A DNA stretch of 64,000 nucleotides from Laburnicola sp. R22_1 (GCA_014281115.1 JACONQ010000002.1:1488001-1552000), one strand, 5' to 3'. Positions 11,936 to 25,230 are shown, counted from the first letter of the stretch. Translations and numbers: made by a program. The notes: generated by a model not told the origin, from the sequence alone.

Positions 11936-12414
11936 TCGCTAAGGGCTTTTAACACTGTTGCCTTGAGAGCCACAGCCCTAGGCATCTGCGCCACACTAAG
12001 CAAATGACTTAGGTCAGACGACTCCTACTATTGGTGCGTCACATGAAGGACTTCGCTGCTACCTTCCTGCGTCGGCCTGGCGGACTACGGGCTGGTTGGC
12101 TATTTTCTCAGTCCAAACACGACCTTCACCCAATAAGGCATGCGCATGAAACAATTTGCACAAGCGCTCCCCTGAGTTAGGAGGAGTAATTTAGAAAACG
12201 GCATTGCACATCAAATAGGAGTAGTTCACGGCGGTACAGCCTTAGGCGTGCGGGTATCATGCGCGGACCCGGCTTGGGTGTGCATTTTGGTATATACCTG
12301 GATGATCCGTAATGGAGGGGGCATAGGTAGACAGGCGCAGTCCTTGAGAAGCATCTTTTAGCATTTTGGAAAGAGAACTTGCGGGTCAATAATTCTGTGG
12401 AAGAGGTCGTCAAT
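11936..12414. other. AT-to-GC transition upstream of the PLC-like gene
   Basis: Composition switches abruptly from RIP-affected AT-rich DNA to about 50% GC. Short reading frames on either strand here look like chance. The missing 5' exon of the next gene, if it still exists, should lie here, but I found no convincing signal-peptide reading frame. Confidence 0.5.
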
Positions 12415-13868
12415 ATGGGTTACGGTAAGCTGTCTCCAAGAACAAGATCTTGTAGAGAAAATAAATGCTAATAGCTGTAGGCGGCTTTCTTACTCTTCTC
12501 AATGGCTCCCCGAATGACTGGACGGTGAGCAGCCAGCATTCTTATCAGATGGACAAATGGGACTGGCCTACCGTCGCGGCTGGTACCGCTGCAAAAGTCT
12601 ACGTCGAATGGGGTCTAAAGGGAAACCAGAAACATGATGGAGGCGAGGCATTCTACAACATTGCTGGCACCCAAGATGGTTTTTCAGTCCTTGGACGCAA
12701 GCCGGACGATTTTCATCTTATCATCAGCTTGGACAACATGGAGACGAAGCAGAGTCCCAAGGGGTCACAGGTCGATCTGGGCTTTCGGCATGACAACGCG
12801 GTAGACTTCATCGTGAGCACCGATGAACTGGGCGATTGGTGGTCTAATGCTGGAGATCTCACAGATTGGATGCAGCAGAGTCTTGGGACGTTGGGCAACC
12901 GGACATTAAAACAAATTTGCATGCCTGGTTCGCACGATGCGGGCATGTCATCTTTCAATCCTGGCACCATCGGCGCGCACTTTTCGAACAGTCAAACTCA
13001 AGTACTAGATACCTATCACCAGCTTATGGCGGGCGCACGTTATTTCGATCTGCGCCCAGTAATGTCCGACGGAAAGTGGAAAGCAGGACATTACTCCGCG
13101 ATTGAGGACATTTGGCTAGGAGGAAATGGAGAATTGATCAAAGACACCATCCAGCAGATCAACGACTTCACCGCAAAGTACAAGGAGCTTGTCATCATCA
13201 ACCTGAGCCACACGCTCGACACAGACAACGACTACAAAGAGCTGAGCCAGGACCAGTGGAACCAGCTCTTCCATCTTCTATCAAGCATCAACAATCGCTT
13301 CACAGTCGACAACCCTGGCAACCACGACTTCTCCGGCGACACCCTAGGGAGCTTCATCACGGACCGCGCCTCCGTCTTCATCGTCGCACAGCTCAACAAG
13401 GGCATTTCGCTCGGCGACTACGCAAACCAAGGCTTCTTCAGTAGCGCCAACTTCCCCATTTACGACTCGTACTCCAACTCCAACGACAAGTCCAAAATGC
13501 AAAAAGACCAGCTCGACAAGCTCAAAGCCGAGCGCAACCTCGTCGCCGACGCCGCCCAGCGCAAAGACAAATTCCACCTCCTCTCCTGGACCCTCACGCA
13601 GCAGGTCGAAGACGTGCTCAACCCCGAGAAATCGATTCTTAATCTCGCGGTATCGGTTTACGACGAGTTGTTCGTCGACGCGTTTAATGCGTTTACGCCG
13701 GAGTCGTTTCCTAATGTACTGTATATTGATGCGGTGGGCGTGAGGGATAAGCCGGTCAAGTTTCCGTGGGATAAGGTGTCGGATGTGCCGCAGAATTTTG
13801 ATATTATTAGTTTGGCGATTGCGATTAATAATGCGAAGGCGGGGAAGAATGTGTATATCACGGGATAG
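12415..13868 (+). CDS. PI-PLC X-like phosphodiesterase (GDPD/PLC superfamily)
   Basis: This encodes a fungal protein of the PLC-like phosphodiesterase superfamily. These have a beta-sandwich-like N-terminal part followed by a PI-PLC X-type TIM barrel, and they resemble bacterial calcium-independent PI-specific phospholipases. Visible landmarks are the 'FLTLLNGSP' N-terminal block, 'MPGSHDAGM' with the probable catalytic His near residue 155, 'YFDLRP' and 'IINLSHT'. The body is one open frame to TAG 13866-13868. Its first in-frame ATG (12465) sits inside what looks like an intron, with a gctaat branch site and a ctgtag acceptor. Splicing 12425-12480 joins ATG GGT TAC G to the frame and restores a GYGGFLTLLN start. 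Neither model gives the signal peptide usual for the family, so a 5' exon is missing or lost. The gene sits alone between two RIP-mutated blocks. The substrate is unknown. Confidence 0.75.
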
Positions 13869-14343
13869 GGGCTGAGAGGGTTGAGTGCGGGCACCACGGG
13901 TGTTGGTCGACCGTTGATGGCGGTTTGTTTCGTTTGTATACATGTATGCCTATACCCTAGAAGTTTTCGAATTTAGTTTCATTGAGGTGCTACTTCATAG
14001 AATTTGCGCTTTTGTTGCTGTGATAATGATGGAGACAATGGTTGCGTCTCTGCGAATGATTAGCTTCCAGTGTTTTGGGTCACCGCGTGCTCTGTGCCGC
14101 TCGCTCCAATATTTAACGCAATAAGATGGTTGTTAATTTAAAACTCCGTCTGGCACAAGATAGTGGGTAGGCTTCTAAGGAATAGTGGGCAGGCTTATAA
14201 GTCACCCTTTTTAACTATAAAGAAATTATTAATTTTTAAAGAAAAAGTTATTAAAAACAAAAGGTTTATTTTTAATTTTAATTGCTTTTTTAATATATAC
14301 TAATTCTAAAAAATACTATTATTTTAAAAATATTATCGCTTTT
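13869..14343. other. 3' flank of the PLC-like gene and GC-to-AT transition
   Basis: GC content drops sharply at about 14,130. I see no gene or named repeat before the inserted element at 14344. Confidence 0.5.
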
Positions 14344-14546
14344 GTGTTGTTAAATTATCTATCTAGGAGTAGAACGACAAAGGCTTTTATCTCAAATAAC
14401 ATAATAAAAAAAGCAGAGCCCCCTACTTAGTAATTAAAAAGAGCGTAAAAAGGTGGTTACAAAAATGCGTGTTCGAACTACTAAGCGAGCTTGGCGGTCT
14501 TAGCGTAAGGCTCCCATAAGCAAAATTTTCACGAAGAGGCCACATA
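14344..14546 (-). repeat. 3'-anchored dispersed element, copy 5 (203 bp)
   Basis: A reverse-oriented 203-bp copy flanked by ATCGCTTTT (14335-14343 and 14547-14555); the match extends to 11 of 12 bp. Read in family orientation it starts 'gtggcctcttcgtg', contains a B-box-like 'agttcgaac', and ends '...tttaacaacac'. It is among the least mutated copies. Confidence 0.75.
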
Positions 14547-15186
14547 ATCGCTTTTAAAGTTAAATTATCTTTATTTATTTTAAACTTTAATATATATATA
14601 GGTCCCTTCTAGATATAAGTATAAACTACCTCTACTTATTAGTTTTAAAGTAGTCCCACTACGTTTAATTACTACGTTTTTTTATTATATTACTAGCGCC
14701 TATATAATATTATATAATATTACGTATATACTAAGCCCTAGAACTAGAGCGTGTTAAAGTTTTTCTAACGTCTCCCCTAGCTTTTAAGATAACTAACCCT
14801 ATAATAATAATACCCTAACTTACTTGCCCACCTACTATATTACTAGATAATTAATACTACTTTATAACCTTTTACTACGTTACTAGATAATTAACTATTT
14901 AGAACTTCGACTTTACTTTACTACTATAATATATAATAAATTACGCGCGTACGCTCCTTACTCCTAACACTAAATAATACCTTAACACTTTAGTAGCTTT
15001 ACTTTCCGTATTATCTATAAAAATACTATAGTATAAGCGTATACCTATATATGCCTAATACTTTTTATAGCTATTCTATCTAAATCCTACTCTAATAATT
15101 ATATTACACCTTTTTTAGATTATATAGCCTTACCTTGTTCTTTTAAAGCCTTTTATAACCTTTGCCTATTCTCTTCTATTACCTTT

Positions 15187-16312
15187 TATAAAAAGTGGAT
15201 AAATAGATAAGAAGGTGATCGAGTTAGTATTATTAAACTGGTTGATTAATTTTAATAAACTGGCTACCTAGCAATCTATATATAAAATAATTTAGACTAA
15301 CGAACACTTAGTTTTGTATAGTTTAATTATGCCTTTAACTTTTATGCGTGCTAGTGTTTTAAACTAATATTTAAACTAGTATTTTATATGCAATAGCGTT
15401 TTATATACGAGCTATTGTTTTATATACAGACTAGTGTTTTATATATAAGCTATTATATGCAAACTAGTGTTTTATATACAAACTAGTGTTTTATATACAA
15501 ACTAGTGTTTTATATACAAACTAGTGTTTTATATACAAACTAGTGTTTTATATACAAACTAGTGTTTTATATACAAACTAGTGTTTTATATACAAACTAG
15601 TGTTTTATATACAAACTAGTGTTTTATATACAAACTAGTGTTTTATATACAAACTAGTGTTTTATATACAAACTAGTGTTTTATATACAAACTAGTGTTT
15701 TATATGCAAACTAGTGTTTTATATACGAGCTATTATAAACTTTATTTTACTATTGCTTAGTTGTGACGTTAACAATAAACGCCTTATTTTAGAATAATTT
15801 ATTACTCCTTAGTTTATTATACGCTAATGTATTTTATATTATAAAACAAGTCTTTTATATATTATATTTTGTTTTTAGTAATAAGTAATTTAATACATAT
15901 AATATTGCCTTGTTTAGTATATTCTTTTTAGCAATTGCTCAAAATTGTTAAAGCGCTTAATTGCGACAAGTTTGTCAAAAGTTATTAATTTAGAAAAATT
16001 AATTACGAGCTTATTTATATTACGACAGCGTATTTTATAATATTTATTAGGTTAGTTTTATATTATATTTTGGTTTTAGTTTTAAGTAATTTAATATACA
16101 TAATATTAGATTTCTTACAATTATCTTTTAGTAAACTTTTTGTGCGTTACTTAAAGTTAACTTTGGCTTTAATTGTAACTTATTGTCGGAACGACTATTT
16201 TAGTTTATTTTTAGGTAGCTTATAGTTATTTACCTATTTATCTTTTATTATAACAGCGAAATTCTAACATGTTATTTTATTATTTATTTTACTTACTAAT
16301 ATAGTCTTAACA
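15187..16312 (-). repeat. Solo LTR, copy d, with expanded minisatellite
   Basis: It runs from 'tataaaaagtgg' (tgtg ends mutated to tata, RIP-type) to 'atagtcttaaca'. The flanks read ccttt and tcttt, a 5-bp target duplication with one C-to-T change. The internal array (15459-15726) has about 14 uniform 19-bp units, the longest in the window, in which the TpG of copy c is mostly TpA. Confidence 0.75.
15459..15726. repeat. 19-bp minisatellite inside LTR copy d (about 14 units)
   Basis: The unit 'aaactagtgttttatatac' repeats every 19 bp. Apart from the first and last units, the copies carry the same G-to-A change relative to copy c. The array was therefore either mutated uniformly or expanded from an already mutated unit. 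Confidence 0.9.
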
Positions 16313-16533
16313 TCTTTAAAAATATATCTAGTAACTCTTATTAATATAGCTAAGTATAAGGTAGCTAAACTAGTAGAGAGTATGCTATAAGTTAAATTCT
16401 ATACGCTTAATAAGGTAGTAGAACTCTAACAAACTAGCTAAGGCAATCTATGTACTATACTACTTATATTCTACTACTATATAGTTAGTAATATTAGGTG
16501 TTTAACCTTTATAATACTAATTCTAGCTAGCTC

Positions 16534-16841
<308 letters not shown>

Positions 16842-17230
16842 GATGCATAACTGCCTACCTAGTAGTAATAGTATTATTAGGACAAGGGATAGCTATACTA
16901 AATTATAACCTTAAGGTCTCTAGCTTACGTAATAATTAAATGTATTATATAGTAGATAGATAAATACTTAATTTCTAGTTACAAATTTAATATTACGTGC
17001 GTATAGGCAACTACGTATTATATTATTAACTATCGCTAGTATAAGAGGCTAATTTGCACATACTAATAAACAGTTATAATAAATAGTCTTTAGCCTAACT
17101 TGTCTTTAAGCTACTTTATCTTTTTTAATATATTTTTAGCATACCTATAGCTTTCTCTTATAGCGTTATACTATATACTAAAAGGTCTATAATATTTCTC
17201 TTCTAGATGTATATAGGTAAGATAAAGTAG

Positions 17231-18144
17231 TGTTAAAACTATATTAGTAAGCAAAATAAATAATAAAATAACATGTTAGAATTTCGCTGTTATAATAAAA
17301 GATAAATAGATAAATAACTATAAGCTACCTAAAAATAAACTAAAATAGTCGTTCCGACAATAAGTTGCAATTAAAGCCAAAGTCAACTTTAAGTAACGCA
17401 CAAAAAGTTTACTAAAAGATAATTGTAAGAAATCCAATATTATATGTATTAATTTACTTAAAACTAAAACCAAAATATAATATAAAACTAACCTAATAAA
17501 TATTATAAAATACGCTATCGTAATATAAATAAGCTCGTAATTAATTTTTCTAAATCAATAACTTTTGACAAACTTGTCGCAATCAAGCGCTTTAACAATT
17601 TTGAGCAATTGCTAAAAAGAATATACTAAACAAGGCAATATTATATGTATTAAATTACTTATTACTAAAAACAAAATATAACATATAAAAGACTTGTTTT
17701 ATAATATAAAATACATTAGCGTATAATAAACTAAGGAGTAATAAATTATGCTAAAATAAGGCGTTTATTGTTAACGTCACAACTAAGCAATAGTAAAACA
17801 AAGTTTGCAATAGCTCGCATATAAAACACTAGTTTGCATATAAAACACTAGTTTGTATATAAAACACTAGTTTGCATATAATAGCTTGCATATAAAACAC
17901 TAGTTTGTATATAAAACAATAGCTCGCATATAAACCACTATTGCATATAAAACACTAGTTCAAACATTAGTTTAAAACACTAGCACGCATAAAAGTTAAA
18001 GGCATAATTAAACTATACAAAACTAAGTGTTCGTTAGTCTAAATTATTTTGTATATAGATTGCTAGGTAGCCAGTTTATTAAAATAAATCAACCAGTTTA
18101 ACAATACCAACTCGATCACCTTATCTATTTATCCACTTTTCACA
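17231..18144 (+). repeat. Solo LTR, copy e
   Basis: A 914-bp unit from 'tgttaaaac' to 'cttttcaca', flanked by the perfect 5-bp target duplication AGTAG (17226-17230 and 18145-18149). It has three 19-bp minisatellite units. This is the clearest evidence that the family is an LTR. Confidence 0.85.
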
Positions 18145-18189
18145 AGTAGATTATATAGAAGTTAAGATAATATAGTTAGTTATAAACCC

Positions 18190-18310
18190 TTTTTATTAAT
18201 ACTACCTTAAAAAACTTTTTTATATTAATAATATTAGAATAGATAACTACTATTATTATAATATTTTTATTAGAAACCTCTTAGTCGCAAAAAAACATAT
18301 ATAGTTAGTT
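18190..18310 (-). pseudogene. hAT-like remnant, reverse copy (tentative)
   Basis: The reverse complement matches the scrap at 655-780 ('gcgactaagaggtttctaat...'). It is heavily mutated and too short to encode anything. The surrounding 18145-18804 has no other recognisable feature. Confidence 0.3.
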
Positions 18311-18804
18311 ACAATATCCTTATAAGCCTATCTACTATTACTTAGAGACTTACCTACTATTTTATGCCATGCTGTCTACGTAGTAACTATAGCCACGAAT
18401 TATTACCGCCTATATTATAGTTATTTTTACTAACCTCTTTTAATATATATACATATATAGGCTATATCCTCGCGGTAATAATTCTTAAACACATATATAG
18501 CACATCTATCTTCGAGCAAATAGTTAATATTCTAAGAATTAGCGCTCTCTTTGCGTAGTAAATCTTCGTATAGTCCTATTACAGCAAAGCTGTCATTAAC
18601 ATACTAGCCTCTAATACGCAAAGTCTTATATTATTTAGGTTCTAACTTTTAAGAAATTAGTATTACCTTTACCCGAGCGCAATTAATGATTACATAGAAG
18701 ACGCATCTACTAGATTTAATAATTAAGGAATATCTTAGTACTCCTCTAAAATTTCCTAATTTTTTTAAAAGTTAATATTATTACTATATTATTATTAAAA
18801 TTTT

Positions 18805-19035
18805 ATACTATATTAAGACTCTAACTAAGATTAAATCTATACTATAAATAGAGAGAAGTTAAATAAAAGGTACTAAAACCTAGTATTTAGTACATAGTAG
18901 TAGTAATAAATTATATATAAAATAATAATAAATTTATTATTAATATTCTATATAGTAGTATTATTAATAGTAATTAATAAATAGTCTAGTATAACTAATT
19001 AACTAATAGACTATTAGAAAACTATATTAAAGTGT
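18805..19035 (+). repeat. Dispersed repeat, copy 2 ('gattctaactaaggtcgag' family)
   Basis: A more strongly RIP-mutated version of 1166-1420, with the same order of motifs and CpA/TpG converted to TpA throughout. Confidence 0.6.
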
Positions 19036-19055
19036 AGAGTTATAACTATAAGAGT

Positions 19056-20157
19056 GGTCGGCTTACTAAACACCTTTTTTAACCTTTTTCTTTTAGTTTA
19101 AGGTTAAAGTAGATTAAGATAGAAGGTTATTATATACTATATATAGCACCTAATTCTAATTAAAAACTAACCTTAAACACCTTAATAACTCTATACTTTA
19201 TAAGCTTCTAGTCCTAATATAAAGTTTACTTACAGCGTATATAGTATACCTAGCTTATTACTACTACTATTATTAGTTATCTACACTTACACACTACTCA
19301 CGCGGCGTACTTACTTACTTAGATAAGCTAACTTAATAGTAATAATAATAGCTAGGAAGATCTTATAAATCTATATAACACTTTTATCACACTAGAACTT
19401 ATTAATAAATACCTTATTCTTTACCTTTTATGCTCCCTTTTAAATTTATTTACTAACTAAGAGTAATTACGTCTACTAGTATAGAAATATAATTATTTTA
19501 TTCTTAATAAACTAGACTATCTACTAACCTAACTAGTAGATAAGGATAGCCTTATAAATAGTTAAGTATACCTATCCCTTACACTAGGCAAGCTTATAGA
19601 CAGAATAGAACTCTAGCGTAGTTATTATTTAGGTAATAGTTATATAAAACTCTAGCGTATACTTTTAGTATTAGCAAGTACCTTAGCGTTAGCAAGGCCA
19701 CTATTAATTCCTAGGTAGATAGTAGGGCGAGAAGCTATAGCAATAATAGAAGATTTATTAAGAATAACCTTAATATAGTAATAGAGTAATAGTATATCTA
19801 GTATATATTACCCTTATCTTACTTATAAAGTAGTATATACCTATTAATATATTAACTTATATTATTTATAATAATTAGGATAGTAGAGAAGAAGGGAGAA
19901 TAACTCATAGCGTAGTGGCGCTAAAGCTATTTTATCTCTCCCCTACTAAAGTTCTAATTATAGCCTTTTTATAAAAATTTTACTTATAGAAGTCTTACGC
20001 TAAGACTACTAAGCTTACTTAGTAGTTCAAACGTGTATTTTTATAACTACCTTTTTACGCTCTTTTTAATTACTAAGTAGGGGCTCTGCTTTTTTATTAT
20101 GTTATTTAAGATAAAAGCCTTTGTCCTTCTATTCCTAGGTAGATAATTTAATAACAC
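19056..20157 (+). repeat. 3'-anchored dispersed element, copy 6 (full length, 1.1 kb)
   Basis: The longest copy (1,102 bp), flanked by the perfect 14-bp duplication ATAACTATAAGAGT (19042-19055 and 20158-20171). It ends '...aatttaataacac', the family 3' terminus. It has no open reading frame of note, so it would have needed enzymes from another element. Confidence 0.75.
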
Positions 20158-20213
20158 ATAACTATAAGAGTAATATAAGTAATAGAATAGTAAAATTATA
20201 GTTTGCTATGTAT

Positions 20214-20573
20214 AGTTTTTTTTTTGCGACTAAGGGGTTTCTAATAAAATATTATAATAATAGCAGATATTTCTCCTACTATTATATATATAGAAAAGCG
20301 TTTTAAGGTATTAATAAAAAGGAGTTAACTATTAAAGATCTTTAATATATAAAGATTCTAACCAAGATCGAGTCTGCACTATATATAGAGAGGAGTAAAA
20401 TAGAAGGCACTAAAATCTAGTACCTAGCATATAGTAGTAGTAACAAAATATATACAAAATAATAATAATTTATTATTAACTTTCTTTATAGCAGCATTAT
20501 TAATAGTAGTTAATAGATAGTCTACTATCTAGTATAACTAAGTTATATATTATCTCTTAACTAGTAGACTATT
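20214..20573 (+). repeat. hAT-like scrap joined to dispersed repeat copy 3
   Basis: The 'gactaaggggtttctaat' scrap (about 20214-20335) runs directly into the 'gattctaaccaagatcgag' repeat (20336-20573). In copy 1 the two parts are separated by about 390 bp, so one of the two arrangements is rearranged. Confidence 0.5.
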
Positions 20574-21491
20574 TGTAAAAAGTGGATAAATAGATAAGAA
20601 GGTGATCGAGTTAGTATTGTTAAACTGGTTGATTAATTTTAATAAACTGGCTACCTAGCAATCTATATACAAAATAATCTAGACTAACAAACACTTAGTT
20701 TTGTATAGTTTAATTATGCCTTTAACTTTTATGCGTGCTAGTGTTCTAAACTAATGTTTAAACTAGTGTTTTATATATAATAGTGTTTTATATACGAGCT
20801 ATTGTTTTATATACAGAGTAGTATTTTATATACAAGCTATTATATGCAAACTAGTGTTTTATATACAAACTAGTATTTTATATGCAAACTAGTGTTTTAT
20901 ATACGAGCTATTGCAAACTTTGTTTTACTATTGCTTAGTTATAACGTTAACAATAAACGCCTTATTTTAGCATAATTTATTACTCCTTAGTTTATTATAC
21001 GCTAATGTATTTTATATTATAAAACAAGTCTTTTATGTATTATATTTTGTTTTTTAGTAATAAGTAATTTAATATATATAATATTGTCTTGTTTAGTATA
21101 TTCTTTTTAGCAATTGCTCAAAATTGTTAAAGCGCTTAATTGCGACAAGTTTGTCAAAAGTTATTAATTTAGAAAAATTAATTACGAGCTTATTTATATT
21201 ACGATAGCGTATTTTATAATATTTATTAGGTTAGTTTTATATTATATTTTGGTTTTAGTTTTAAGTAATTTTATACATATAATATTAGATTTCTTACAAT
21301 TATCTTTTAGTAAACTTTTTGTGCGTTACTTAAAGTTAACTTTGGCTTTAATTACAATTTATTGTCGGAACGACTATTTTAGTTTATTTTTAGGTAGCTT
21401 ATAGTTATTTATCTATTTATCTTTTATTATAACAGCGAAATTCTAACATGTGATTTTATTATTTATTTTGCTTACTAATATAGTTTTAACA
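20574..21491 (-). repeat. LTR-like repeat, copy f
   Basis: It runs from 'tgtaaaaagtgg' to 'atagttttaaca', in the orientation of copies b, c and d. It has three minisatellite units (20838-20900). No matching 5-bp target duplication is found (ctatt/attat). Confidence 0.7.
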
Positions 21492-22800
21492 ATTATAGAA
21501 AAGGTTAACCTGGCCCTAGTGTTAAAGATTAGCTAAAGAATATGCGTAATAAGATCTGTGTAAATATGGACTATTACTAAGGTAATAATAATAAGAAAGA
21601 TTAAGATAACTTTATAGAAGCTATTCTTAGCTGCCTTAAAGGCGTGCCTTAAGAGGTAGCGCGAAATTAGTGTTAAACAAATTAGGCCCTTTAAGAAGAT
21701 TGTAGACCTAAAGCACTTTTTAAATTTCTAGAAGAGACTTACTATAATCCCTTTGTTTTCTAATAGGCACGCAAGAAGAAGTTTTATAAGCTTTTTCTCT
21801 CTAATAGAATAGACGCCTAGACATTTCTATAGGCTTTTAAGAGTCTAGCTAGGAAAGATAGACTAGACGCAAAGACCTAGAAGGATGAATTATAACTTTA
21901 GTTAACTAGGAGTCTTAAGTTAATGCTTTAAAGAGAGATAAAAGACTCTAATATTAACTACTTAGTGATTAAATACTAGATAACTACAGCCAGCTGCACT
22001 CTCTATAATAATAACATAATAAACTCTTTTTAGGCGTATATAAGGACTCCTTATAAAGTACTACCCTCTAGGTTAATGCTCTTATTTATAGTAACTAGAA
22101 AATAAACACCCTATTCTAAACCTACTTCTCTCTTTTTAACTCTTTATAATTAGACTAAAGTATAGTGTATAAAGTATAACGCCTACTTTGGCTATAGCAA
22201 GAAACTTAGAGGCTTACACTTACGCTACTGCCCTAAGGCAGCTATATAAGCGAATATAGAAGTAGAGAATAATTTTACTTTAAATAAACTTAGTATTGCC
22301 TACTACTCTAATTTAGAGGCAGGTAATTTATTAAATAACAAGGCTTTAAATACGCGCTACTAGACTACTCTAACCTAGTAGCTTATATAGGAGCCACTAA
22401 ACTAATTAATTTAGACAAACTATAATTTTAACTATAAAATATAGATGCTAAACTAAAATTGCTACCTATAGGTGGCAAGATAGTAAGGGTTTCTAAGCTA
22501 TTTAGAGGCCTCTAGCTAGTTATGCTAGTGCAAATTAAATTTTAAGAGTTAGCTCTTAGGTTATAAGTCTTAATAGACACTAGTACTAGCACTTATAACC
22601 TTATTACTTTAAGGTATATAAAGGCGGTATAAAAATAGCTTAAAGCTAAACTCCTCTACCTAAAGATACTAATTCCTCTTAAGAACTTTATAGGGAAGAG
22701 AAGTGTAAAAGTAGATACCTATTTTATAGCCTAGCTTAATATTAATAGATATAGCATTACTATATAGTTTTTTTTTGTAAAATAGGGGACTACAATCTTA
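21492..22800 (+). pseudogene. Gypsy-type gag and aspartic protease remnant
   Basis: A stop-ridden reading frame retains retroelement landmarks. There is a gag-like region about 21,530-22,080 with an 'FLEETYYNPF...ARKKFYKL' block, then a degraded zinc knuckle near 22,170-22,240 (Cys...His...Cys spacing). A retropepsin-like 'VLIDTSTSTYNLITL' lies near 22,570-22,610, where DSG would be expected, followed by a 'LLLVGNFL' segment like the end of gypsy proteases. Nearly all stops are TAG/TAA of RIP type. No reverse transcriptase follows, so the element is truncated or rearranged. It directly follows LTR copy f, but whether the two belong together is unknown. Confidence 0.6.
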
Positions 22801-25039
22801 TTATTAGTAGGAAATTTTTTAAGTAAGCCAACTGCCTAGTTAACGGTTAGGACCGCCGCCTTTGTTAAAAAGATAATAAGAATCTAACCTTTGCTAGCAA
22901 CCTCGTCCTACTATAGACTTTTTTACTACCTAACCCTTCCTACTAGGATAACGCCACTTAATAGGATGGCCTACTTAAAAAGTAGAACTATATCTACTAA
23001 ATAACTTGCTTATTAAAAGCTAACTAGAGCGTCTCTAAGGAGATCTCTATCTAGCTTCCTGGCCTTACTATCTTAGTTATTAGAACGTACTTAAAGGCTT
23101 ACTAGAAACTAAGCTATAAGGACGCCTTTAATAAAGATAGTAGCGTTAAGGCTATTAAGCTGCCTTTCTTAGATAAGGAACTATTAGACAACAAATTGCC
23201 TTTTGGTTACCCTATCCCTGCTACCTAAGGAAGCTACTAGCAAGACTAGTTCCTAGAAATTGTGTGGTAGGATCTAGGTCTTATCTCTAACCCTAGACCT
23301 AGAGACTATATATCTACTAGAGAAGCTAATCTGTAGATTAGGCAGCTCTTGCCTATAAAATTAACTATTTAATTAAAACTACCCTGGCTAGAATAACCTA
23401 GGTTGGCACCCTTTTGCCCTACTAAATTACTAACTAGAAAGGAGAAATTAGTATTACTTACTATAGTAATGGCCCTAAAGATTATAGCGCCGCCTGTTAT
23501 AGTAGTAGATTAGAGGATAAAGAGCCCGCCTATTATAACAACCTTCCTAATAATAACTTCGAATTTACTAACCTAATTAATCCTAAGTTTAACTCTTTAT
23601 AGAAAGGATACTTAGATAATAAATCTAATAATAAACCGCCTATTAAAATCTCCTAGACTACTAATAATTAGGAGCTATCCCCTAACTATTAGCCCTTACT
23701 CTAATCCACTAGTTACCTAACTTATTCTACTCCTAGGGGCACTCTAAGCCACTAAAATAGGTGGCCTAGTTTACCACTAGTTAAGTAGTTCCCTAGCTAG
23801 CCTACTATGCGTAGGCACCTATTGCTTTTAGCGCTCTTACTCCTAGTAACTCCTCTACTAGCTAGCTTACTACTAATTTAGTAGTACTCTAACTAATACA
23901 CGCATATAGGGTACCTATAACTTTTAGTACCTTTACTCCTAAACGTCTCTACTACTACTAGCAGCACTTATGGCTTTGGGAGCTGCTCTACCCTAATTAA
24001 AAATCGCATAGTTAGATTAGTACGTTTTTTAATACTTTTCTATATTACTAGAAAATATTATATAATATAATTACGTCTGCGCATAATAAACTAACTAGAA
24101 ATTTTTTAGCTAACTATATTTCTATATAGTGTTAAAGCTAAGAATACGCTCTATTAGCAAAACGCTAAACACTAAAATATAGTTTCTACCGCGTTTTTTT
24201 ACTAATCTACTAATTTACCCCTAATAACTTTTCTTAATATCTCTACTAAATAGCAACTAAATTAAAACCTAAGGCTACTATTAGAACTATAGGGGCCTAT
24301 TACCCCTATTACAATCCTCTTTAGCCCTAAAATAGTGCTAGTTATGTTAAAAATCCGCCAAAACACTCTATTTCTACGTACTTTTCTTCCTATTTTTAGA
24401 TTTTAAAAGGGGGGTTATATAACAGTTCTATGCTAGCCTTTTTACTAAGTATACCCTATTACCTTTCTTTTATACCCTATCTTCTCTACCTGCGCCTTTA
24501 CCTTTCTAAAGACGCCTTTTCTAGTTAGTGTTAGTGTGTGGCTAGTGTAGGCCTGTGCCCTACGCGCCCTCTATATAAGAAAGGGCCCCCTATATCCCTT
24601 TCTTATTCACTATCTTAGAATAGTCTTAATTTAGTTATCTCTTTTAACTATACTAGCTGTCCCTAAGAGGTTTGTCCTATAAGGCCGTGTATCGCCCTTA
24701 TATAAGGTATAGATCCACACTAACTACGCGCTAATACTAACTAGAAAAGACGCCTTCTATAAGGTAAAAGGCGCTATTAGAGTATAAAAGAAAAGGTAAT
24801 AGTAAATAACTAGTAGAGAGGCAGGCACAAACTGTTATATAGATTAGGTTAATTTTAGAAAAAAAAATACTATAAGGCCTTTTTATTATTTAAAAGACTA
24901 AATAGAACTTTATATTTTCTTTAGGCCTAGTAAAGATTTAAATAAAAACTTTTTTATTTTAAATAAAAGTAGGTAGTAATTTATTTTAATACTACTTACC
25001 TTCTAGTATTATCCTATTCTATCTTATTAACTTTTAGGT
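22801..25039. other. Unassigned RIP-mutated DNA downstream of the gag/protease remnant
   Basis: I find no reverse transcriptase, RNase H or integrase motif. About 24,530-24,840 is less AT-rich, with a TATA-like 'tatataag' and an inverted 'ataacagt'/'actgttat' pair around 24,421-24,837 that could mark a degraded LTR boundary. This is not strong enough to call. Confidence 0.4.
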
Positions 25040-25230
25040 GTTCTAGTGGTGTCCTTATACCTAGAGGTAGAATAACAAAGGCTTTTATCTTAAATAACAT
25101 AAAAAAGCAGAGCCCCCTACTTAGTAATTAAAACGCTCTTTTTATTTACTAAGCAGAGGGCTCTACTTTTTTTATTATATTATTTAAAATAAAAGCATTT
25201 ATTATTCTACTTCTAAATAGTTAATTTAAC
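25040..25230. repeat. Palindromic pair of the 3'-anchored family's terminal segment
   Basis: Two copies of the last ~95 bp of the family lie head to head (25,040-25,130 reversed, 25,135-25,230 forward), forming a near-palindrome able to fold into a long hairpin. No flanking duplication is recognised. Confidence 0.55.

Noticed and set aside
13344..13943. 199-residue minus-strand frame antisense to the PLC-like gene
   Set aside because: Shadow of the sense codons; no motifs.
24421..24837. A second LTR bounded by inverted 'ataacagt'/'actgttat'
   Set aside because: The ends are inverted rather than TG...CA in one orientation, and no 5-bp target duplication or second copy was seen.
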